This document shows, one piece after another, positions 7,309 to 17,654 of a DNA stretch of 18,790 nt. Under the pieces are notes generated by a model. It worked only from the letters and a program-made list of their open reading frames with translations, did not search any database and was not told where the DNA came from. Origin of the DNA: Jimgerdemannia flammicorona (Eukaryota; Mucoromycota; Endogonomycetes; Endogonales; Endogonaceae); the NCBI GenBank assembly GCA_003990745.1, contig RBNI01002348.1, positions 1 to 18,790 of the forward strand, read 5' to 3'. A program made the translations under genes and the position numbers. The number at the start of each line of letters is the position of its first letter. Position 1 is the stretch's first letter.

Positions 7309-9190
7309 AATTCCACTTCAAGATGCTTGCTTACTCCACTATAAACCCTTCTGCGAATTCCTATAAGTTGGTATAAAGCCCAACCTCTGAACTGGAATTT
7401 ATCCTGAACCATCTAACAATCTGGAGAGAATTGAACCTGATGTACAAGGACAATTTGACCTCCACACCTGCAACAAGTGGGACAAACTTCATTCAAAGAA
7501 AGAAGTACTCTGATTAAATCAGCAAATAGGCAAAACTCTATTTACTGAACTCCTTATACTACACCCAGCAAGTCAGGACAAAGAAGGTCTTATAGAAGTC
7601 TTCTTTACTCTTCTCAACAAGAGTTTTGTCAGCTCCATAAATCCAAGTAACCTAGGACAACCATCAGCAGTCTTTCTAGCCTTAGTTCCTCATGAAGCCC
7701 AAGTCTCTGTAGCCAAGTGGCTTAACTCTACTGACTTTTACCATACCAGGACCAAGACCACATTATACTACTGATTTCAGAACAGCAAGGCCTGGCATAT
7801 CCTTAAGAAAGAAGCAAGAGAAACTCTTCATCAACAATCTGACCCTGAACCAGAAGCAGGCCCAGCTACAGCTCTACCTGAACCTAAAACCAATACTGAA
7901 CCAGAACTTGACTTTGAATTAAGTCTATCTGAAATCAGATATACAACTAATTCTGTCTACTTTAATGCTGAGCAAACCCAATTACACAAGGACCAAACTG
8001 AAGAGAAGGAGGAGTATCTCAGTGAATTTGATCCTGGATACACTACTGAAGGAGATGCACCTCCATCAGAACAGAATACACCTACACAGTAACAGACAGC
8101 TATCTATCGAACCCTTACTCCAGACCCACAACTATTACTCCAGCAACTTACACAGACTCAAAAAACACCCTCACACTCTGCACCAGTACCTCAAGTAGTA
8201 TCAGTAACACCACTACCAGCAGTCCAACCACCTCCAGTAAACAACATGGTGAACCAACAAATTCTAGACCTCACAGCCCAGGTAGCCATAATGGCAGCAA
8301 CCATTACTACCTTAGCCAAACAGACCTAACCAACCAAAAATCTGAGCCTACCTACCTTCAATGGTACTGCACAAGAAGTCCAAAGCTTCATTAGTATAGT
8401 TGATACCAACTTTGAAGCCAATCAGTAGACTAATGAGCAAGTTGCTGACTGCCTTCTGACAAACAATCAAGACCACACTCTGGAACAACTCTTTGCTACC
8501 ACTATAGCCTATGTCTGCTGAGTTGTTACATTCTTCCAAGGACCTGCCAAAGAATGGTGGCAAACCCTTCCTGAAAAACTCCTCACATAGGACACCTGAC
8601 CTACAGTAGTTGCTCAGAATGTAGCAAACAATGTCCCAGGATATGGAGCCCATCCTGCAGCTCCTGGACTCAAACAACTCATAATTGCTCAATACTGCAG
8701 TGAAACCATAATTGCTGAATCTCGAGTAAAACTCCATAACCTCAAATTTAATATATATAACAAAGAAGAATTCAAAACCTTCTGTACAAAACTCAAATCA
8801 CTTCTGAATACTATTGGCCTAGGATATATTACCAATGATGAAGCACAAAATGGTATAAGAGCAGATCATTTATTCAATGCCCTGCCTAAATGGCTTACTA
8901 GAAAAATCTGAGAACAAGGCCACCTAGTTGGTTGTGATCACCAACAATGGTGCCTGGCAAGAATCAAGACCATGGTCAAGCAAATTCTAACAGCTGGACC
9001 AATTCTGCCCCAAAGACAATTCAATAACAAGGAAAAGACTTGGACCAAGAAAGAAGAACCCAAGCATGAAGTATCCTGAGCTCCCTTCACATCCACCTTA
9101 TGGACACTCAGAAATCACAAACCCACCCAGCCGAGTACCTTCAATAAACTCACCAAAGGAGAAAGAAATGAACTTTGAAGAAGCAGAGCA

Positions 9191-9232
9191 TGTTTCTACT
9201 ACCAAAAGACAGGATACATAGCCAGTGCCTGC
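9191..9232 (+). other. Gag CCHC zinc knuckle, inner copy, damaged
   Basis: CFYYQKTGYIASAC: the second Cys and the His of the CCHC pattern have become Tyr, both by G-to-A or C-to-T changes. The outer copy keeps these residues and has lost the first Cys instead. Confidence 0.85.
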
Positions 9233-9307
9233 TCCAACTGAAAACCCCAAACAGCAACATGAGCAACTGTTACCACTCTGCACCACCTCAATAACCCAAC
9301 CACCAGA

Positions 9308-9718
9308 ATACTAGACTTTGTCAAGTTAAGACAAACTGCCAAGGCCCCAATCAAAGGAAGTCAAAAAGCAGCTGGATATGACCTGTATGCAGCTGAAGAA
9401 GCTACAGTCTTCAACCAAGAAGTCAAGCAAATCTATATGGGAATCAGCATCCAAATTCCTGAAGGATATGTTGGAAGAATATGCTGTTGCAGCAGCCTAG
9501 CATTGAAAGAACTCTCAGTAGAAGGAGGAGTCATTGATGAAGATTATACAGGTGAAATTATTGTCCTTATCCAAAACCACAGATGGATACCCTTCAAGAT
9601 TCCCATAGGTTTCTGCATTGTCCAGATCCTATTTGAGAAAATCAAGTCAACTCTGACAGTTAAGGAAGTCCCTGAACTACTACCTACCATCTGAGGATCC
9701 AAAGGATTTAGCTCATCA
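9308..9718 (+). other. dUTPase domain, inner element
   Basis: All five dUTPase motifs are in order: AAGYDLYAAEE near 9368, GRICCCSSLALK near 9474, GVIDEDYTGEI near 9530, GFCIVQILFEK near 9610, and GSKGFSSS near 9695 preceded by TGA for the expected Arg. Motif 1 and the motif 3 Asp/Tyr are intact. The motif 2 Arg, which contacts nucleotide phosphate in the family, is Cys here (CGC to TGC), while the outer copy keeps Arg. The enzyme would lower dUTP during reverse transcription. Read in the gag frame, before PR. Confidence 0.87.
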
Positions 9719-9924
9719 AACAAAGCCCCAGCCCAACCTACCATGAACAAAGAAGAACAATTCTATAAGAAAATTGAAGACAGATATGTACCAAGTGGCT
9801 GATGTCCCCATAGCATTGGAATGTACTCTTTCTGAATAATTGATGATTGCTTCTCTTGTGTCAATGAATTGGCTCAAAGAAGAACCAACAGAAGGAAAGC
9901 TCCTACAACCAAAATCACCACTAT

Positions 9925-10216
9925 TGGATCAGACAAACTACTTACACTTCAAGCTTTTGTCAACTGAGCACCTGTCAAGATTATGATAGACAGTAGTGCC
10001 TCAGGCAACTTCATCAATGAAGAAACAGCCAACAGACTCAAGGTCTTCACCTCTCTGGTACAACAAACTCAAGCAGTTGCCACAGCTGATAGAACCTCAC
10101 ATGTCATTAGCAAGGAAGTCTGCAACCTACTCTTCCGAATTGGTAACTATTGAGTATATATTACCCTCCAGATTGTACCACTTCTCGACAATGAAATAAT
10201 CCTTGGAACTCCATGG
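9925..10216 (+). other. Aspartic protease domain, inner element
   Basis: IMIDSSASGNFI (Asp codon 9989-9991) and IILGTPWL near 10198 mark a retropepsin. The active-site Gly has become Ser (GGT to AGT), so this copy is probably inactive. It would cleave the polyprotein. Confidence 0.85.
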
Positions 10217-10569
10217 TTAAAACAAGAAAACCCTATGATTGATTGGGTAAACCATTCTCTGACCATCAAGAAAGGATGCTACAACTTTAAACTGCAAGGT
10301 GAAAAGGACCCACTCAACTCTAGTAACCCTGGACCAAAAATCACTCATATTAATAAGCTACAACTCAAGAAATTAGTCAAGAAATGCCCTCTCTTTGCCA
10401 TCTCCATCCACCCATCCAAAGAAGAACCTGAGAACTCTGAAGAAGACTTTTCTAAGGTTGACAGTCATATCAGACCACTACTCCAGAAATTCTGAGACAT
10501 ATTTCCAAAGAAACTTCTGAAAGGCCTACCTCTCAAACAAGCAGTAGACCATGCCATCAAGACCATTCC

Positions 10570-11190
10570 AGATGCCAAGCCAGTCTTCAAATTGATCTAC
10601 CACATGTCTCTGAGAGAAATTGATGTACTCAAGAAGAAAATTGACAAACTCCTAGAATAAGAATTCATCAGACTCAGTGTATCACCCTATGGTGCACCAG
10701 TCCTCTTCATTGTAAAGAAAGGAGGAGATCTGTAAATGTGTATTGATTATTGTGACCTCAATGAACAGACCATCAAGAACTATTACCCATTATCCAAAAT
10801 TGATGAAATATTTGACAGGCTTACTAATCCACAATTCATGAGCTCTTTTGACCTACAAAATAGTTACTGGCAAATTGCCACGAAAGAAGAAGACATCTAC
10901 AAGACAGCCTTCTGAACCTGCTATAGACATTTTGAATTCCTGGTTATACCCTTTGGCTTAACTAATACTCCTGCAACCTTCCAGATCCTGATGAATATCA
11001 TCCTGCACTCATACCTAGATAAATTTGTTGTTGTCTACATTGATGACATCCTAGTCTTCAGCAAAACCCTGGAGGAACACCTTGAACACCTTGAACTAGT
11101 ACTACTGAAACTCTGAGAAAACCAACTCTTTGTAAAACTCAGCAAATATGAATTCCTCCTGAAGGAAATTTAATTTCTTGGACACATTGT
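10570..11190 (+). other. Reverse transcriptase domain
   Basis: Typical Ty3/gypsy RT order: [60 protein letters not shown], and [12 protein letters not shown] with the catalytic YIDD at 11036-11047, then FLGHIV. The catalytic Asp residues remain, but TAA, TGA and TAG codons break the domain at about 10658, 10733, 10913, 11114 and 11171. Absent from the outer copy. Confidence 0.93.
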
Positions 11191-11429
11191 CACCCTAAAT
11201 GGAATCAAAGTGGACCCCAGCAAAATCTCTGCAATCAAGAATTGGCCCAGACCCAAGAAGCTGAAGGACCTATAGTCATTCCTGAGATTAGCAAACTATT
11301 ACAGATGATTTGTTGCCAACTTCGCCAAAATCGCTACTGCTCTTACCCAAATGACCAAGTATAACAAGAAAGGAGAATAGCTCTGGACCATAAAACAAGA
11401 GAAAGACTTCAACAATCTTGCAAATTGGG

Positions 11430-11800
11430 GACCTGAACAAGATACAGCCTTTCAAGCACTGAAAGATACCTTGATAACTACCCTAGTACTTCAAGCAGCA
11501 AACCCTGCTCTACTATGCGAAGTTACTACTGATACCTCTGACCTAGCTCTTGGAGCAGTACTCATGCAAGAAGGACACTCTGTGGCCTATCATTCCTGTA
11601 AGTTCAATGATGCTGAAATCAACTACGTAACTCACGAGAAGGAAATGTTAGCCATTGTAAACACTCTGATCAAATGGCGACCATACCTAGAAGGAGCACA
11701 CTTTACTGTATTGACTGACTACAAGTCATTAGTCAATATCAAGATACAGACTACCCTTTCTCAGAAGCAAGCCAGATAGATGAAAGTTCTCACCAACTTC
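11430..11800 (+). other. RNase H domain
   Basis: Contains TDTSDLALGAVL, VAYHSCKFNDAEINY, THEKEMLAIV and FTVLTDYKSL, which carry the acidic catalytic residues in the usual Ty3/gypsy order, followed by NYEIQYRPGKENIVANAISR linking to integrase. It degrades the RNA of the RNA-DNA hybrid. A 102-codon piece (11471-11779) is free of stops, the best preserved part of pol. Confidence 0.92.
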
Positions 11801-12730
11801 AACTATGAAATTCAGTATCGCCCTGGCAAGGAAAACATTGTTGCCAATGCAATCTCCAGACCACCTATTGAAGAAGTTATCCAAACTCTCACCTTGGTTA
11901 CCAACACTATTATGGAATAAATTATCACAGCATGTGCTAATGATAAGGAAGCTCAAGCACTCTGAGAAATTCTGAATAGTGATAATGCTGATAAGCATAC
12001 CCAGTACCATCAATACCAACTAAAGGATAATGCAATTTACTACAAGGATAGACTATATGTCTCAAACAACCGAGACCTCCAAAGAACTATCCTATTTGAA
12101 TGTTATGATACACCTATAGCCAGACATTTAGAATTTGACAAATGCTATGAAGTTATCTCCCAAAACTTCTATTGGCCCCACATGGCAGATTAGCTCAAGA
12201 CCTACATCACTTTCTATGATGCCTGCCAATGCAACAAGTCCTCAACACTAGCAAAACCTGGCCTACTCCACTCTATCCCAGTATCATCTACTAATTGGGA
12301 ACAAATCTCTATGGACTTCATTGTACAACTACCCTGAACTAAGAATGAGAAAGATGCAATTGTTGTCTTTGTAGACTATCTCAGCAAACAAGCCTACTTT
12401 GTACCAACCACTACCACTACAACAGCACCAGACATAGCTATGCTCTTGTTTGACAATATCTTCCACTATCATGGTCTTCCTAAGATCTTTATTAGTGACT
12501 GAGACTCAAAATTTACCAGCTATTTTTGGAAAGCCCTCCATGCACACCTTGGAACAAAACTTGCACTATCCACAGCCTTTCACTCTGAAACTGATGGCCA
12601 AACTGAAAGAATGAATCAAACTTTAGAACAAATGCTAAGAAATTATATCTCCTACAGACAAGATGATTGGCATGAACACCTCACTACAGTCGAGTTTGTC
12701 TATAATAACAGCAAGCAAGCCTCTCTTAGA

Positions 12731-12747
12731 ATGACTCCATTCTTTAC
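12731..12747. repeat. 17-bp target-site duplication, left copy
   Basis: ATGACTCCATTCTTTAC recurs exactly at 12863-12879. It encodes MTPFFT of integrase; one copy belongs to the element and the other was made by the insertion. A 17-bp duplication fits LINE-type target-primed reverse transcription, not an LTR element. Confidence 0.9.
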
Positions 12748-12862
12748 TTGCCCATATAGGGCTATCTACTTAGGAAAATAGTGTCATCCTTGTGCAGGGG
12801 CCATGCTAATCTTCTCTGTATCATTCCAATTTTTTCAAGTGTCAGCAGTCCCGAAGGACTTG
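12748..12862 (-). mobile_element. Small chimeric retroposon: U6 snRNA plus unknown tail
   Basis: Read on the minus strand the 115-bp insert is about 3 joining bases, 79 nt of U6 snRNA (12859-12781), then 33 nt of unassigned sequence (12780-12748), all between exact 17-bp direct repeats. There is no poly(A) tail. The order, with U6 at the 5' end and a different 3' piece, is what template switching by a LINE reverse transcriptase from its own RNA to U6 RNA would leave. A U6-headed SINE is the other reading. Confidence 0.85.
12781..12859 (-). pseudogene. U6: U6 snRNA pseudogene, 3'-truncated
   Basis: The minus strand carries the 5' stem GTCCTTCGGGAC, the AAAATTGGAA region, the ACAGAGA box, the catalytic AGC triad in GATTAGCATGGCCCCTGC, and ends at AAGGATGACAC. 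U6 pairs with the 5' splice site and U2 in the spliceosome. This copy lacks the last ~25 nt and the U-tract, and reads AATGAT where U6 has AACGAT, a CpG-type change probably gained after insertion. It lies inside a retrotransposon with target duplications, so it is a retrocopy and not a working gene. Confidence 0.93.
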
Positions 12863-13342
12863 ATGACTCCATTCTTTACCAACACTAGACAAAACCCAAA
12901 CACCCCTTTGACACTTATCCGAACCACTGAAGAATCCTCTACAGTCAAAGCCGTTGAAGAATTCCTACTCTGAATGTGCAATCTAAGCCAGATCGCAATT
13001 GAGAATTTAGCACAAGCTCAAGAACAACAGTTACAGTATATTAACCAACACCACTGAGAAGAAACCTTTAATATTGGAGAAAAAGTTCTACTAGACATCT
13101 GAGGATACTGAGTTGATAACCTCAAGTACAGACTATCTACAAAGCTGAACAGTAAGTTCATTGGACTATTTGAAGTCATTGCACAAGTCTCTCTGACCTC
13201 CTACAAATTGATGCTACCAGATATCATTAAGATTTACCCAGTCTTCAATGTCCAACATCTCAAGTGATATAACAAAAATAATGATAAACTATTCCCAAAC
13301 CAAACTACTGAACCACCTGCACCTATCATTATTAATGACCAG

Positions 13343-13500
13343 GAAGAATACAAAGTTGAACAAATCCTCAACAAATGTAGCCATAAGAACTACCCTGAGT
13401 ACTTTATCAAATAGAAAGGTTATCTGATCTATAATACAACATGGGAACCCAAGACCAATCTCCAGAATGCTACTGACTTAGTTCAGGAATATGATTCCTT
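13343..13500 (+). other. Chromodomain at the integrase C terminus
   Basis: EEYKVEQILNKCSHKNYPEY, then FIK-stop-KGY (Trp expected at the TAG), TTWEPKTNLQNA and LVQEYDSL follow the chromodomain pattern. This places the family among chromoviruses, where the domain guides integration through histone marks. In the outer copy only EEYEVEQILNK remains. Confidence 0.85.
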
Positions 13501-13928
13501 GAACAACTGAAATCTGAATACTCTAATACCTATCAGTACATATCACATATTACCTTCTGAATAGTATAATTATCATGAACAAAATCAAGAACTCAGCAAG
13601 TCAAGACAAAAGAATACTGACCCTCTAGAAAAATAGCAAAACTGAAAGCCAGCCTATTCTCCCCATACCACTGGTGGGAAATGAGGTGTAGACATTTAAG
13701 AAGATTCCTTAAAGGAAATTCTCCAGCAGTAAATGATATCAGAATCACTTCTAGTGCATGGTATTGAATATATGACCCTTTAACATATGAATCTAATGCA
13801 TTAGACAACTGTACTATGGGCATGCTACTTTCTGAAAAAAATGGACTTTACTGGACTTTTGATCTCCCAAATGGTGTAACAACACTAGAACAAAATTAGA
13901 AGGCCCTGATGAGGATGTCGAAAGCTAA

Positions 13929-13940
13929 GAAGGAGAGAGT
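13929..13940 (+). promoter_or_regulatory. Polypurine tract, inner element
   Basis: GAAGGAGAGAGT between the polyprotein stop (13926-13928) and the 3' LTR start at 13941. Confidence 0.85.
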
Positions 13941-14230
13941 TGTAAGCACATAACCTCCAAGCCACCGAAATCACACATCATCCTCTGAACAAGCCACTGA
14001 AATTACCTGTAACCTCTGAACAAATCTGGAAATCATCTATAAGATCACAAAGCTGAGTCAAACCAAAGTCACAGTATACAAAGCTGAGTCAACACGAAGT
14101 CACAGAACACAAGATTCACACAAATGGAATCTTACCAATCAGGACCAAATACATATATACTGGACACCAAGATGTGTCGAAACAGAGAACCAAAACAAAC
14201 AACAACCACAACTTCTGAACATATACAAAC

Positions 14231-15328
14231 ATGACTATCAAGATCTACAACCATATCCACACTGACATTTGGAATACCATTGTCAACCAAGCCACACCCC
14301 CTCTGCCCCTTATGAATATCCATAGTCTAGCACCCCTCTATTTCATAGAAGCCCAATAGAATGCCCTGAATATGCTCAATGAGGCCCACCAGATTGGACA
14401 AATCTCAAGCTACTACCAGATTAGCCGCCTTCTAGAAGACATGGTCAAACACCACTATGATACAGACATTATTCAGATATCTCAACACCAGAAGCTCATC
14501 ATCTGCAAACATAGAGAACTCTTCTACAAGTACAGCACCTTTATTTCCTGTCTCTGAGTTACTACTAGTGAAATGGTTACTATTCTGTTTTATGGCCAAA
14601 TTGACAACATGATACAAGAACTCAACCACAAGTATCTTGAATATATTCAGACCACAGACAGAACCTTCCCCCATCCCAATGACTATATTCTGCAAATGCC
14701 TCAAGTTGGATATGCCATAAAGGACATCTACGATATAATCCAATTTGATAAAGATGAAGCAGAAGACAACAATCTCTCTGACACTGATATGACCTCAAGC
14801 CAAGAATCTCTGCTAACTCTGATCACACTGCCAACCTTACCAATAAACTTGCAACAGTTCATAACTGCCTATGAGACCTACTGGGACAATGACCACTGAC
14901 ATGAATACCAATCTGCATTTACTTCTGATTACTTCAACTACAATGAAGAGACTGGAGAACACAACCTATATCTTCAGACAACTCTCAAGATTGAACCAAC
15001 AACTCTGCCATCTGAGTATGAATAATATGAACCACAGCTGCCAGCTTACTACAACCCTGCAACTCATAGTGCTGTAACCTATAGAAGGTATGCAGACAGT
15101 GAATCCAATGAAAGCGAAGATGATACACCCCTCCTTTACCCACTAATGCCTTATTCAGTATATGAGACAGATGATGCTATCCTGTAGGATGGTGATGAAG
15201 TTCCAATATATTATTACTTCAGTGAACAAGGAGAAGTAATCCATGAACAACTCTTCCTAGATGACTACTTTATCAGAGATGATGTCATCAATAGTGATGT
15301 CATCAAAGACTACCCAGACAGCATCTAA
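14231..15328 (+). pseudogene. LTR (U3)-encoded protein of unknown function, 3' LTR copy
   Basis: The same 366-codon frame as at 5552-6649, from ATG 14231 to TAA 15326-15328. It has four internal stops (TAG 14357, TGA 14555, TAA 15023, TAG 15185), which in the 5' copy read Trp, Arg, Gln and Trp. Residue 20 is CAA here and TGA in the 5' copy, which implies an ancestral CGA. The Pro-rich segment reads LPSEYE here and PPPKYE in the 5' copy, so a PPxY motif, a ligand of WW-domain ubiquitin ligases, is possible in the ancestor. The last codons overlap the paired bZIP-like sites, and the stop lies 6 bp before CTATAAATAGC. No known family recognised. Confidence 0.7.
15280..15302 (+). promoter_or_regulatory. 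Paired TGATGTCA sites, inner 3' LTR
   Basis: TGATGTCA at 15280-15287 and 15295-15302, same 15-bp spacing as in the other LTRs. Confidence 0.5.
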
Positions 15329-15517
15329 ACCTATAAATAGCTTAGCAGTCATAGTATAGTTAGATTAACCTTATACGATATGACTGTGAACTGACTCAGC
15401 AGTCAGACGATCTCTTGACATATCAGATCACACTTATACTATATGACTGTATTTCAACTCAGTAAGGTACTAAGTGCTATATCTATATTCAGCATAGTCC
15501 AAATAGCCTCTTACTAG

Positions 15518-15525
15518 TATAAATA
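15518..15525 (+). promoter_or_regulatory. Core TATA box, inner 3' LTR
   Basis: TATAAATACCCCC, 190 bp after the U3 frame stop, as in the 5' LTR. AATAAA follows at 15641-15646, where the element's RNA would be polyadenylated. Confidence 0.6.
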
Positions 15526-16004
15526 CCCCCTCCCCTAGACCTCAGAATCTCAGACTCGAATATATAAGAACATTCCTGAATACTTCTCCACAATATCCCT
15601 TTATATAACTACTCCTAGTATAGCAATATCATAAATAGTAAATAAACCTATTTAATAACCCACAAACTACTCTTAAGTAAATCTGCTCCCCATTAGGTCC
15701 CACTCCTAACCCCATCACGAAATTTCCTAATTGGGTATTGTCTGCAGCAATACACCAATTCAACTAAGCTGGTCTTAGTTTCTTGAACTTCCTGAAATAC
15801 AGAAAATCCTGAACATCCAGAACTAGTCTGAAAAAGGACTTTGGTCGAGACATCAATCTGATCTTAAAATCAATAAGTATAGAGGATGTACTCTATATGA
15901 AATTGATCTTGACCATAAGAAAACAGTCTTCCAGAGATTCCAGAACTTCCAGAAAACCCTTCCAGAACTATATAATAGTTACCCTAAAAAGCAATCCTCT
16001 TACA

Positions 16005-16009
16005 ACCAT
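16005..16009. repeat. 5-bp target-site duplication of the nested insertion (right copy)
   Basis: ACCAT, equal to 5257-5261; beyond it the outer LTR resumes with AAGACTGACTC, matching about 362 onward of the outer 5' LTR. Confidence 0.9.
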
Positions 16010-16503
16010 AAGACTGACTCTGAACCTCTATAACTAGTTTAGTATACTGTACTATTACAAAAGGAAACTAAAAGTACCAAACTCAAACTGAGACAAGAAG
16101 GACCCTATCTCATCTATCAAGAGTTCATAAACTGTACTTATCAAACTTAAGACTAAGATACACCACAACTATACAAGACCTCATTACTTAGCAGAAGCAA
16201 AACACATTTGAACCTATCTATGTCACCTCTATTGGAGAATGACGGATGCTTCATCTGAACTCAAAAAAGCCAACATCATTAAAACCAATCTCAAGCCATC
16301 CATATGACAGATATTACTACTAGAAATTGCCTCAGATTATAGAAAATATCATTTCCGAGAGGTTCAAACTCTTAGCTGTGACATTGGGAGCTCTTGCCCT
16401 AGACAAGGATGGCCAGTCCTTGCAAATGTACCAACAGACCAAAAAAAAAGAGAACCAAGACCTGTTATCCTTGTACAACCACCACCACCAAGGACAGCCT
16501 TAA
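16010..16503 (+). pseudogene. Outer U3 reading frame, C-terminal part (3' LTR copy)
   Basis: Second half of the frame described at 232-874; its first part is at 5125-5261. Here the A-run has nine bases, so the frame continues past it through NQDLLSLYNHHHQGQP to TAA. About 13 bp near 16209 is missing relative to the 5' LTR, which breaks the frame in this copy. Product unknown. Confidence 0.4.
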
Positions 16504-16820
16504 TATTGCAAGAGATAGAAGTAATGATACCTTGAAACTGATGATGTCAAAAGTCAGAAAACTGCTCAGACTTTGCCAGAGATAATGTTATCAATAGTGA
16601 TGTCATTAAAGACTAACCAGACAGCATCTAAATCTATAAATAGCTTAGCAATCATAGTATAGTTAGATTAGCCTTGTATGACATGACTGTGAACTAACTC
16701 AGCAGTCAGACGATCTCTTAACATATCAGATCACACTTATACTATATGACTGCATTCCAACTCAGCAAGGTACTAAGTACTATACCCATATTTAGTATAG
16801 TTCAGATAGCCTCTCACTAG

Positions 16821-16828
16821 TATAAATA
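16821..16828 (+). promoter_or_regulatory. Core TATA box, outer 3' LTR
   Basis: TATAAATACCCCC, as in the other LTRs. AATAAA follows at 16944-16949. Confidence 0.6.
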
Positions 16829-17311
16829 CCCCCTCTCCTAGACCTCAGAATCTTAGACTTGAACACATAAGAATATTTCTGAACACTTCTTCACAATATC
16901 TCTTCATACAACTACTCTTAGTATAACAATATCATGAATAGCAAATAAACCTATTTAATAACCCATAAACCACTCTTAAGTAAATCTGTTCCCTGTTAGG
17001 TCCCACTCTTAACCACATTATAAAATTTCCTAATTGGGTATTGTCTGCAGTGATATACCAATTCAACTAAGCTGGTCTTAGTTTCTTGAACTTTCTAAAA
17101 TATGGAAAATCCTAAATATCCAGAACTAGTCTGAAAAAGGACTTTAGTTGAAACATCAATCCAATCTAGAAATCAATAAGCATAGAGAACATACTCCATA
17201 TAAAATTGATTCTGACCATAAGAAAACAGTCTTTCAGAATATCTAGAACTTTCAGAAAACTCTTCCAGAACTAATTACATAACAGTTACTCTAAAAAGCA
17301 ACCCTCTTACA

Positions 17312-17316
17312 ATTGC
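17312..17316. repeat. 5-bp target-site duplication (right copy)
   Basis: ATTGC, equal to 182-186; marks the end of the composite insertion. Confidence 0.85.
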
Positions 17317-17498
17317 CCAACTCTCTCATACTAATAACTCTATTTAATTAAAATTATTTAGTTATATATTTTGATAGAGTTTTAAAATTGACTTATTATT
17401 AAATTATATATACAGACTGTAATAGTTCTAATTTCTTTAAAAGAAAGTAGCTAAAACTGGTAATTCTGATAGATCTAAAATAGCTCAAAGAGATACAT
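17317..17498. other. AT-rich spacer, no gene
   Basis: Continuation of the original locus after the composite insertion: TA-rich, no frame, no recognised signal. It ends with AAAATAGCTCAAAGA (17477-17491) close to the next LTR; the same 15 bases recur at 17706-17720. Confidence 0.65.
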
Positions 17499-17654
17499 TG
17501 TAACGGTGACCCCAGAATGATGACATCAGCACAGGAGACAGCCTTTCCTTACAAAGCCACCAGATCGGAGTACGAGAAGATCATACGACATACAAGATAA
17601 GCAATAATAACCAACCATGAGTCATTGTGACCACAGCACAAGCATCCTGAAGAA

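Larger units (their letters stand above)
12040..13270 (+). other. Integrase domain, interrupted
   Basis: The zinc-binding N terminus is present but damaged: expected His is Tyr near 12103 (YDTPIARHLEFDK) and expected Cys is Tyr in FYDACQCNK. The catalytic D-D-E triad is present: Asp 12314-12316 (ISMDFI), Asp 12497-12499 (FISD) and Glu 12605-12607 (GQTERMNQ). At 12731-12879 the core's C-terminal part is split at MTPFFT by a U6-bearing retroposon with direct repeats. Beyond it come the GPY/F-like C-terminal region and PVFNVQHLK. Confidence 0.92.
7319..13928 (+). pseudogene. gag-pol: Inner gag-pol polyprotein: Gag, dUTPase, PR, RT, RNase H, IN, chromodomain
   Basis: A single reading frame of about 2.2 kilocodons. 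Landmarks checked from 7436 (Gag) through dUTPase, PR, RT, RNase H, IN and chromodomain all fall in the same phase, so gag and pol form one frame with no ribosomal frameshift, as in Tf1-type elements. Dozens of internal stops fit CAA, CAG, CGA or TGG changed by transition. The 132-bp U6-bearing insertion with its repeat keeps the frame but adds a TAG at 12779. One extra A near 13894 shifts the last codons; without it the frame ends GPDEDVES at TAA 13926-13928, touching the PPT. The Gag start is unclear: the frame may extend back through the PBS into the LTR. Domains are listed separately. Confidence 0.9.
5262..16004 (+). mobile_element. Inner Ty3/gypsy chromovirus copy, structurally complete, mutated
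   Basis: A 10.7-kb element with LTRs of 2018 and 2064 bp (about 46 bp is missing from U5 of the 5' copy near 7150), PBS, single-frame gag-pol, PPT and 5-bp target-site duplication. It carries many stops and a U6-bearing insertion in integrase, so it is not functional as it stands. It inserted in the same direction into the 3' LTR of a relative, inside the outer-specific U3 segment. Confidence 0.92.
13941..16004 (+). repeat. Inner element 3' LTR (2064 bp)
   Basis: Begins with intact TGTAAGCACATAACC and ends CCTCTTACA before ACCAT. It holds the U3 frame (14231-15328), paired TGATGTCA (15280-15302), TATAAATA at 15332 and 15518, AATAAA at 15641 and the U5 repeats. It is 46 bp longer than the 5' LTR because the segment about 15826-15872 is kept. 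Confidence 0.92.
187..17311 (+). mobile_element. Outer Ty3/gypsy chromovirus copy, non-autonomous, split by a nested copy
   Basis: The element runs from a 5' LTR (187-1690) through an internal gag-dUTPase-PR region to a 3' LTR starting at 5082. That 3' LTR is interrupted by the inner element (5262-16004) and resumes at 16010. Without the inner copy and its duplicated site the element is about 6.4 kb. RT, RNase H and integrase are deleted, so it could move only with enzymes supplied by a relative. The family is the same as the inner element's: gag, dUTPase, PR, LTR ends, PBS and PPT all match closely. It is the older insertion, since the inner copy sits inside it. Confidence 0.9.
16010..17311 (+). 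repeat. Outer 3' LTR, second part
   Basis: Continues the outer 3' LTR to its end at CCCTCTTACA, followed by ATTGC. It carries the rest of the outer U3 frame (to TAA 16501-16503), a decayed bZIP-like pair (TAATGTTA 16583-16590, TGATGTCA 16598-16605), TATAAATA at 16635 and 16821, and AATAAA at 16944. Confidence 0.9.

Noticed and set aside
7120..7344. 74-codon frame starting MENSEHLELDKYRG in the inner 5' LTR
   Set aside because: Its N terminus results from a ~46-bp deletion in this LTR; the other three LTRs do not have this fusion. Only the downstream U5 frame is considered, under the gag-frame finding.
12781..12859. A working U6 snRNA gene
   Set aside because: The 3' end and U-tract are missing, it is flanked by 17-bp target duplications inside integrase, and there is no upstream promoter of its own.
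10500..13500. Reassigned genetic code, suggested by many in-frame TGA codons in pol
   Set aside because: TAA and TAG are equally common at Gln and Trp positions, and the stops differ between copies where the other has CAA, CAG, CGA or TGG. Mutation explains all three stop codons.
14132..14743. Minus-strand frames of 63 and 103 codons over the inner 3' U3
   Set aside because: They are shadows of the 366-codon plus-strand U3 frame.
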